Positions 32,902 through 38,560 of a stretch of 38,560 nucleotides of DNA are shown here, piece by piece (the stretch's first letter is position 1; the number at the start of each line of letters is the position of its first letter). The notes beneath the pieces were generated by a model. That model searched no databases and was not told the DNA's origin. It saw only the letters and a list, made by a program, of their open reading frames with translations. This DNA comes from Deinococcus sp. Arct2-2 (lineage in GTDB: Bacteria > Deinococcota > Deinococci > Deinococcales > Deinococcaceae): the NCBI RefSeq assembly GCF_004801315.1, contig NZ_SSNW01000057.1, positions 1 to 38,560 on the forward strand. The letters run 5' to 3'. The translations under genes and the position numbers were made by a program.

Positions 32902-32907
32902 GAGCCC

Positions 32908-33342
32908 ATGTCTTTTGCTCTGCGCCTCGTGGCGCTCGCAGGTCTGGTTCTCGCTTCTCTGGCGTCGGCAGGCGGTGGCCCTCGCCCCCCTGTTTCCAGC
33001 GCTCCCGTACTCAGGGCCTCGCTGGTGGGTGCGGCGGCGGCGAATCAGAGCCTCAAGGTGCGCCTCTCACTCACCAACGCGGCCGCCCAGCCGTATTCCG
33101 TGCCGGCCCCCCTCTGTCCGGTGAGTGTGACGGTGCGGGCCCGGGCCTCAGGCGCGGTGATCGTTCCCGATCCGGCGCCGGTCATCGACTGCTTGCCCGC
33201 GGCGCAACCAAAGGTGGGTGCGGGGAAAACAGTAGTGATCGACTGGCTGGTCAGTGCCCTGCCCGCCGGGCGCTACTGGCTCGACCTCAGTCTCGGCTTC
33301 GGCAAGTTGAACGCGGCGCCGTTGGCGGTGGACGTGAAATAG
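32908..33342 (+). CDS. Small secreted protein, predicted Ig-like beta domain
   Basis: 144 residues. The N terminus MSFALRLVALAGLVLASLAS is a typical Sec signal peptide with a cleavage site near ASA-GG (residue ~21). The remaining ~120 residues are beta-rich, with LRASLVGAAAANQSLKVRLS and LTNAAAQPYSVPAPLCPVSV and a final WLVSALPAGRYWLDLSLGFG. This fits an Ig-like/BsuPI-type fold. Two Cys (in APLCPV and IDCLP) could form a disulfide. No catalytic residues were seen. It lies between two IS5-type half-elements and has a leaderless-type promoter. Confidence 0.7.
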   Translation: MSFALRLVALAGLVLASLASAGGGPRPPVSSAPVLRASLVGAAAANQSLKVRLSLTNAAAQPYSVPAPLCPVSVTVRARASGAVIVPDPAPVIDCLPAAQPKVGAGKTVVIDWLVSALPAGRYWLDLSLGFGKLNAAPLAVDVK

Positions 33343-33793
33343 GGGTGACGACTCCGCAGAGGGCGACAGTGGGCTGAGTCGTCACCAGAGGTCTGTGGAA
33401 TCACGTTCATGACCAGGGGCCGCCGCAGGTTGCCCCGCTGGGGATGAAGATCGCTGCAATCCTGATCCGTCGGGAAAACGCCGAGTTCACGGCGCAGACG
33501 GAGAACTGGCGCACCTGTGGGAAACCCAGTGGAGGCGAGTCGTTTCAGCTGGAATCTCTGGAATTGCGGCGGGACGCAACAGTGCTCAGTGTGCGCTCTC
33601 CCCTGAGAATTCGCCAGCAGAATCGGCAGGCTGTTGCGGGGAACAGCGGAGGCTCAAGCTGCTGTTTGGCATCAAGCGGGTTTCGGCAGCGGCTGGCTTC
33701 ATGCCGTTCTGTATCAGGGCCTCTGGCAGCTGCAGGAGTTTTCCCTTTGGCAGCGGAAGCGAGACCATCTGCTGTCCGGGGTAACTCAAGTGA
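33343..33793. other. Region without a recognised gene
   Basis: Two overlapping plus-strand frames stay open here (33444-33854 and 33634-33891) but neither has a ribosome site or a recognisable domain, and both run into the IS5-type end at 33794. I treat them as chance frames or debris. Confidence 0.4.
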
Positions 33794-33975
33794 GAGACTG
33801 TCTGGAAAGAATGCTGGTTGGGGAATGGCCTGTAGAATACTCTTTTTTCAATGACGCGGCGACCTACCTACCCCAGCGACACCAGCGATGAAGAGTGGGC
33901 CATTCTTGGCCCACTGATCCCTGCCCCCCGACTTGGCGGGCGTCCGGCTCACATCGCTCGCCGTGACATCCCACG
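33794..33975 (+). pseudogene. IS5-type left end with transposase N-terminal fragment
   Basis: The tip GAGACTGTCTGGAAAG (33794-33809) is followed by ATG at 33851 and MTRRPTYPSDTSDEEWAILG then PLIPAPRLGGRPA, the standard N terminus of IS5-family transposases. After about 33970 the homology ends (normally R-R-E-I-x-N-A-I-x-Y), although the frame runs on to 34054. The copy is in opposite orientation to the C-terminal fragment at 32548-32830, so they come from two different copies. Between 33976 and 34342 I see only a short C6/G6 hairpin (34098-34112). Confidence 0.75.
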
Positions 33976-34342
33976 TCAGCACATCACACCAGCAAGGTTA
34001 TGCGGCTCCTCAATTCCTGACCCTATTCTGAAGGAGCTGACCACTCTGCTTTGACACGGGGGCACAGAAGAGAGGGGGTAGGGGGAGTAAGCGTACACCC
34101 CCCACTGGGGGGATAACCCATTCGCGCATTGATTCAAGGTGTGGGATATGCTTCAATCTTTTTTATCAGTACAGTTCCTTCAGGATCTGGCTGGTAGAGG
34201 CAGTGATGCGTGGTCCTGTATTCGGGCACCTGGGACGCGCGGAGCCAGTGGTGCGACCGACTATCTGTCAAGCCGTCGAGAGAATGACGGCGTCCTTACC
34301 CCCATCACAGGGAGAGCGCTGAAACAGCGCTCAGGAGCATGC

Positions 34343-34885
34343 ATGAGAACTATTGTTCGGAACGAGTCCGTGGCCGGCTTAGCGCTGACGGTTCGCATTA
34401 CTTTCGACCACGGCAAGGCCCACGGCACCATCGCACTGGGCACTGATGTCCCCGGCGGGGACGGCATCTGGGTTCAGGCGAACACCCTAGATGACGCCGT
34501 CACGGACATCATGACCCAGGTGCGGCGCCTGGGCATGAAGAGCTATGAGCAGTACCGCATGGCCGACTTGCGAAACTCGGCCGTGCAGTTTCTGCTGCCG
34601 ATCAGCGAAAGTGGTCATGCCAGCGCCTTTGATTGCTGGCTCCTGAACCGGCTGATCGCGCGGTGTCCATCCTTTGAAGTCGGGTGGACGCCCCTGCCGG
34701 GCTCCGCGGCGAACTTCCGGTTAATCTGCGAGCGCTCAACCATTTCCGTTGAGGTGATCTCGACACAGATGCCCCACACCAGCTGTACGGGTGTGGTGAC
34801 CGCGATTGACGCCTACACGGTGATGACGGTGGTGCGTGGCCTTGCCCGGCAATTGCCCGCTTCTGCCGCTGAAGCGGCGGACTGA
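34343..34885 (+). CDS. Protein of unknown function
   Basis: 180 residues from ATG at 34343, chosen because CAGGAG (34332-34337) precedes it; the frame is open upstream to 34139 without a good start. It begins MRTIVRNESVAGLALTVRIT and has no signal peptide. Its alternating beta/alpha character (DAVTDIMTQVRRLGMKSYEQ, FRLICERSTISVEVISTQMP) suggests a compact soluble fold. I recognise no family. It ends 10 bases before the subtilase gene on the same strand, so the two may be co-transcribed. Confidence 0.6.
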   Translation: MRTIVRNESVAGLALTVRITFDHGKAHGTIALGTDVPGGDGIWVQANTLDDAVTDIMTQVRRLGMKSYEQYRMADLRNSAVQFLLPISESGHASAFDCWLLNRLIARCPSFEVGWTPLPGSAANFRLICERSTISVEVISTQMPHTSCTGVVTAIDAYTVMTVVRGLARQLPASAAEAAD

Positions 34886-34895
34886 GAGGCTGCTG

Positions 34896-35885
34896 ATGTC
34901 CCGCGTCTTCCTGCTGCTGTCGGCGCTGTTTCTGGGGGCCTGCGGCAGAGCCCCCCTCCCTTCCAGCTCCATGTCCGTCACCAGCCTCTCTGCGTCTCCT
35001 TCAACGCCCTCTGCAGGGCACAGTTTCTCGTCCAGTGGAGCCCGCTTGTGGGCTGAGGGCGCCCGTCTCTGGGGAGAAGGAGGAACTTCTGTCCTGTCCA
35101 GCAACGCGGCTTGGCTGCAGCAGGTCAGGGCCCAGGAGGCACAGGCCCAATCTGGTCAAGCCGGGAGAGGCGTGACGATTGCTCTTCTCGATTCGGGCGT
35201 TGATTTCACTCATCCCCTGTTGCGCAGTGTCCTGCTTCCTGGGCATGACTTCGTAGACGGAGACGGGAATGCTTCAGAGCAGGGTGACGAGACTGACCTG
35301 ATCTATGGCCACGGCACAGCCGTCGCCGGAGTGCTGCAGCAGATGGCCCCCGCCGCCAGAATTCTACCGCTGCGCGTTTTAGGAACCGGTGGATTTGGCC
35401 AGGCCGCCCACGTGGCTCAGGCGATCCGGCTGGCAGTCGATCAGGGCGCGCAGATCATCAATCTAAGCGTCGCTGGGTCAGTTTCAAGCGAGGGGGTTCG
35501 GGCCGCCCTCCAGTACGCCGCGTCCAGGAACGTTCTGGTGGTGGCCGCCAGTGGGAATAATGGAGGAAGCGCGCCTCAAGCTCCTGCAGACGCCCTGAAT
35601 CACAAGAATCGCCTTGGGGACTTTGGACTTTCGGTGACTGCAGTGGATCAGAGCGGTCATCTGCCCAGCTGGAGCAACCGGGGAGGAGAAGTCCTGGCCC
35701 CCGGAGTCGAGATTCACACGTCCTATCCTGGCGGCCGCTTGGTCACGGCCAGTGGTTCTTCGTTCGCCGCGCCTGTGGTCAGTGGCGCCCTGGCCCTTGC
35801 ACTGGCCCAAGGAAAAGAAGCTCAACCCCTTGCCGCTCAGCTGTCCACGGGGAGACTGCTGGACGTCGAGGCGTTGCTGAAGTGA
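34896..35885 (+). CDS. S8 (subtilisin-like) serine protease, lipoprotein
   Basis: 329 residues from ATG at 34896; an in-frame ATG at 34836 lies in the previous gene. The signal peptide ends with lipobox LGAC (Cys16), so the enzyme is lipid-anchored outside the cytoplasm. The catalytic triad is complete: Asp99 in IALLDSGVDFTHP, His139 in YGHGTAVAG, Ser289 in ASGSSFAAPVVSGAL, with oxyanion Asn221 in AASGNNGG. A short duplicated GARLW-x-EG motif (residues ~48-62), seen in other Deinococcus subtilases, lies before the catalytic domain where a propeptide would be. The stop overlaps the start of the TPR-GGDEF-EAL gene (GTGA), so the two are translationally coupled. Confidence 0.93.
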   Translation: MSRVFLLLSALFLGACGRAPLPSSSMSVTSLSASPSTPSAGHSFSSSGARLWAEGARLWGEGGTSVLSSNAAWLQQVRAQEAQAQSGQAGRGVTIALLDSGVDFTHPLLRSVLLPGHDFVDGDGNASEQGDETDLIYGHGTAVAGVLQQMAPAARILPLRVLGTGGFGQAAHVAQAIRLAVDQGAQIINLSVAGSVSSEGVRAALQYAASRNVLVVAASGNNGGSAPQAPADALNHKNRLGDFGLSVTAVDQSGHLPSWSNRGGEVLAPGVEIHTSYPGGRLVTASGSSFAAPVVSGALALALAQGKEAQPLAAQLSTGRLLDVEALLK

Positions 35886-38323
35886 TACAGGCGGTTGCGT
35901 CCGCCGAAAGCCGTTCTCAGACCATGGGTCCCTTATGTGACCAGCTGTTGGGCCAAGCCCGGGCACTGCGAGGAGTTGATGACGTCCGGGCCATCCTCCT
36001 CTTTGAACAGGTGGTCGTGCTGGCTCGGCGACAGCCTACTCCGGCGGCACTTGCGGACGCCCTTAACAGTCTGGCTGGTCTAGAGCATGCCCGTGGCGAC
36101 AGTTCGGGCGCGCTGCTGCATCTCGAAGAAGCGCTCGCGGTGCGGGAGGCCGCCCAAGATGATGAGGGCGCAGCTGTCGTGCTGTGCAACCTCGGCGTCG
36201 TCTATCTCGACTTAGGAAACTTCAATACAGCGCTGGAGCACTTGTTGCGTGCACAGGCGACCTCAGTTCAGACCACGCCATCGCGTGCAGCGGTGGTGGC
36301 CGGAAATCTGGCCCGGACGTATGACGCCCTCAACATGAGTCAAGAAGCCCTCGTCTACTCGACTCAGGCGCTGCACCTGACACAGGATGCTGGACTGGTG
36401 ACTGCTGAGGCTGCGGTGTCGATCAATCACGCGGATCTGCTGCGCCGTCACGGCGACTTTGCACAAGCGGGTACACTGCTGGAACGGGCCCTTGAATTGG
36501 TTGAAGGCTGCGGCATCCGGGCCGCCAGCGCCCTTCAAGGCCTGGGACAACTGCGCCGCGATGAGGGCCGTCTCCCTGAGGCGCTGAGCGCTTTTCAGGC
36601 GGCGCTGCACCTCGCTGAGAAGGAACAGGATCTCGACGTGATTCTGGAAACGCGCTGCGGCGTCGCGCAGACCCTGCTGCAGTTGGAGCGGCCTCAGGAC
36701 GCACTCGGCCTGTTGAAAGCGGCCCTCACGGATGCGTTGTCGACTGGCCGCGCCCGAACCTATGTCCGTGCGCTGAAGCTGCAGGCCCAAGCCATAGAAC
36801 AACACGGGGATCTGAAGGCGGCCCTGACCCTCTGGCAGCAGGCACACGCAGCGGAGACGGACGTGCTCCAAGCTGAGGCAGAGAAGCGGACTCGGGAGCT
36901 GACTGCGCGCGGCGAGCTGGAAAAGGCCCGCGCCAAGCTCGAGCAAGAGCAGGCCCGCTATGAAGTTGAGCGTGATGCCAAGGAAAAACAGGCCCGGGAA
37001 CAAGCGACCCGCTTGAAAGAACTGGAACGCTTGGCGCTGTACGACGCGCTCACGGCTCTCCCCAACCGCCTGCTGCTCGCCGAACGGGTGTGCGCCGCGC
37101 TGAAGACTGCTGCTCAGCAAGGCGAACAGGTGATGCTCGGCGTTCTGGATCTCAATAAATTCAAGGAGGTGAATGACACGCATGGCCACCACACGGGAGA
37201 CTTACTGCTTCAGCAAGTCGCTCAGCGACTGATCGGCGCTGTGGAGCCCGGACACACCGTGGCCCGAACCGGCGGCGACGAGTTCGTGGTGCTGATGCCC
37301 GGGGTGAATGACCGGAATACGCACGAGGTCGCCAGGCGGTTGCTAGAGGCGTTTGATGACCGCTTCTATCTGGATGGAATAGAACTCTCGATGCGCCCGA
37401 GTATGGGATTGGCCTGCTATCCCCAGGACGCTTCAGACTTGGCAGGCCTCCTGGAGCGTGCCGACCAAGCGATGTACCGTGCGAAAGCCCGGGGCAGCGG
37501 CTTTGAGTTCGGAGGCACTTCAGTTGGACTCGCGCCTGCGACGTTGGAAGCGGCCCTGCACGGGGCCCTGAGGGCAGGTGAGCTGCACCTCGAGTACCAA
37601 CCTCTTGAAGACGACTGTGGGCAGTGGGTCGCGGTGGAAGCGCTGCTGCGCTGGCGCAGTTCCATCTACGGGAACGTCACGCCCGATCAGTTCCTGCCGC
37701 TGGCCGAGCGGAGTGGACTGAGCCGGGCCCTGGGTGAATGGACGTTACGGCAGGCGTGCACTGAACTGGCCCGCTGGCCGTCCCTGATGGTGGCGGTCAA
37801 CGTCTCCGCGCGTCAGCTCGCTGATCCGGGCCTGCCCGATCAGGTTCGGCGAGCTCTACACGAGGCTGGAATCGTACCCGCGCGGCTGGCCCTAGAGGTG
37901 CGTGAAGAGGAGGTAGCCCGTGCGCCGGAACGGTCACACCGGGCCCTGGCGGAGTTGCGGGCGATAGGCGTGCAGCTGACCCTGGATGATTTTGGGGGAG
38001 GACATGCCCACTTTGCGGGCTTGGCTCAGCTGCCCGTCCATGCGGTGAAGCTTGACCGCGCCCTGATTCACGGGATGGACGCAGGGGCACGGGAACTCGC
38101 CCTCGTCCAAGCCGTCACGAATCTTGCGCGGGCATTGGATTTGACCGTGATCGCTAAGGGGGTCGAGACCTCGACTCAGCGCACGCATTTACAGGAAATG
38201 GGGGTCAGGAGATTGCAGGGCTTTCTGGTGGCTCCGCCGCTGAGCGTAGACGCTCTACACCGCCACATGAACGCGCAGATAGTGAACACCCCATCCACTC
38301 TCCAGATCTGCGACTCGGCTTAA
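35882..38323 (+). CDS. TPR-GGDEF-EAL protein (cyclic di-GMP signalling; EAL probably degenerate)
   Basis: 813 residues from GTG at 35882 (ATG at 35924 is an alternative). Residues ~25-330 hold about eight TPR repeats (for example DDEGAAVVLCNLGVVYLDLG, NFNTALEHLLRAQATS), then a Glu/Lys/Arg-rich coiled coil (~335-385), a GGDEF domain (~388-535) with intact TGGDEF at ~463-468 and DLNKFKEVNDTHGHHTGD, and an EAL domain (~550-800). The EAL motif (586-588), the Asn in VAVNVSARQ and DD in TLDDFGGGH are kept. The catalytic Glu of the usual AEGVET motif is Lys (AKGVET, Lys759), so phosphodiesterase activity is doubtful and the protein may act mainly as a diguanylate cyclase. No membrane segment. It overlaps the subtilase gene by 4 bases. 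Confidence 0.93.
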   Translation: MIQAVASAESRSQTMGPLCDQLLGQARALRGVDDVRAILLFEQVVVLARRQPTPAALADALNSLAGLEHARGDSSGALLHLEEALAVREAAQDDEGAAVVLCNLGVVYLDLGNFNTALEHLLRAQATSVQTTPSRAAVVAGNLARTYDALNMSQEALVYSTQALHLTQDAGLVTAEAAVSINHADLLRRHGDFAQAGTLLERALELVEGCGIRAASALQGLGQLRRDEGRLPEALSAFQAALHLAEKEQDLDVILETRCGVAQTLLQLERPQDALGLLKAALTDALSTGRARTYVRALKLQAQAIEQHGDLKAALTLWQQAHAAETDVLQAEAEKRTRELTARGELEKARAKLEQEQARYEVERDAKEKQAREQATRLKELERLALYDALTALPNRLLLAERVCAALKTAAQQGEQVMLGVLDLNKFKEVNDTHGHHTGDLLLQQVAQRLIGAVEPGHTVARTGGDEFVVLMPGVNDRNTHEVARRLLEAFDDRFYLDGIELSMRPSMGLACYPQDASDLAGLLERADQAMYRAKARGSGFEFGGTSVGLAPATLEAALHGALRAGELHLEYQPLEDDCGQWVAVEALLRWRSSIYGNVTPDQFLPLAERSGLSRALGEWTLRQACTELARWPSLMVAVNVSARQLADPGLPDQVRRALHEAGIVPARLALEVREEEVARAPERSHRALAELRAIGVQLTLDDFGGGHAHFAGLAQLPVHAVKLDRALIHGMDAGARELALVQAVTNLARALDLTVIAKGVETSTQRTHLQEMGVRRLQGFLVAPPLSVDALHRHMNAQIVNTPSTLQICDSA

Positions 38324-38334
38324 CGGCTGGCTTT

Positions 38335-38430
38335 GGTTCTGTTGCCTCAACTGGCCTCACAGCAGGTGGGCTGGCCCCCATGTTTGGACGACTTGGAGTG
38401 GAGACTCGGCTCACTGCACGCGAACAACGA
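38335..38430 (+). mobile_element. IS6-type tip and remnant at the right edge
   Basis: GGTTCTGTTGCCTCAACTG (38335-38353) matches the left-edge tip (98-116) at 17 of 19 bases and faces into the right side. Just inside it lie the two blocks shared with 12030-12073 (38370-38388 and 38401-38413). No IS6 transposase start or end is encoded in either strand through 38560, so the element is partial or rearranged. A plus-strand frame from 38326 with no start codon (WPPCLDDLEWRLGSLHANNE, then RARKGHKKNDVLYGIKLS) stays open to the window end and is not recognised. Confidence 0.45.
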
Positions 38431-38560
38431 AGCTGTCATACACATTCCACCGACCTTGACGAGTCAGTACCGTGCTCGAAAAGGTCACAAGAAGAATGAT
38501 GTGTTATACGGGATTAAACTGAGTCGCGAATATGAGACCTGCCTCGCTGTTCCCGCATCA

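Noticed and set aside
34098..34112. C6-ACT-G6 hairpin as a terminator
   Set aside because: No T-run follows and no gene ends directly before it; probably incidental.

Overview
The window looks like an accessory region (plasmid, or a mobile-element-rich chromosomal island) of a Deinococcus species. This is inferred from the GC-rich coding sequence, a reductase-less bacterial nitric oxide synthase of the Deinococcus/Bacillus type, a tandem GARLW-EG motif in a secreted subtilase, and several genes whose -10 box (TANNNT) lies only 5-6 bases before the start codon, the leaderless arrangement common in Deinococcus. No rRNA, tRNA, CRISPR array or replication gene was seen.

Layout. 1-116 is the end of an IS6-type element. 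429-3331 (minus) is a toxin operon: a DUF4157 protein with a C-terminal EndoU-type RNase domain and a one-base-overlapping candidate immunity gene. 3543-5214 holds gene debris (RCC1-repeat fragment, frameshifted C-terminal fragment, frameshifted membrane-protein gene). 5282-5987 is an AbrB/PIN toxin-antitoxin pair with an inverted-repeat operator. 6105-7508 is a lipoprotein followed by a terminator. 7621-8995 is an intact IS4-type element with inverted ends and a 6-bp target duplication. 9608-11799 is a PadR-DUF1048-ABC exporter operon. 11906-12916 is debris, including an IS3-type fragment.

12917-15682 (minus) is a three-gene operon (hydrolase, epimerase-like protein, short-chain dehydrogenase) divergent from a TetR regulator (15829-16458); the promoter between them carries two near-identical palindromes. 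16540-17403 is a GGDEF protein that looks 5'-truncated. 17729-20625 is a GbsR/MarR-type regulator plus ABC exporter cassette bounded by 208-bp imperfect inverted repeats. 20784-26020 is a resistance-like cluster: a MarR repressor divergent from a leader with alternative hairpins, a 36-codon leader ORF, a TetA-like MFS pump, a small helical protein, a PNPOx-fold protein and a UvrA-like ABC ATPase.

26090-28861 holds fragments of Tn3-type and IS5-type transposases, a BMP-type binding protein and a tyrosine recombinase, with an intact nitric oxide synthase (27034-28152) between them. 29080-31917 is a multi-PAS/GAF histidine kinase. 31918-34112 has IS5 half-elements around a small secreted protein. 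34343-38323 contains an unknown gene, a lipoprotein subtilase and a TPR-GGDEF-EAL protein, the last two overlapping by 4 bases. 38335-38560 begins with a second IS6-type tip.

Together the intact genes are mostly small self-contained modules (toxin/immunity, toxin/antitoxin, regulator plus exporter, regulator plus oxidoreductases) and signalling proteins, separated by decayed insertion sequences. That pattern fits repeated module gain in an accessory replicon.
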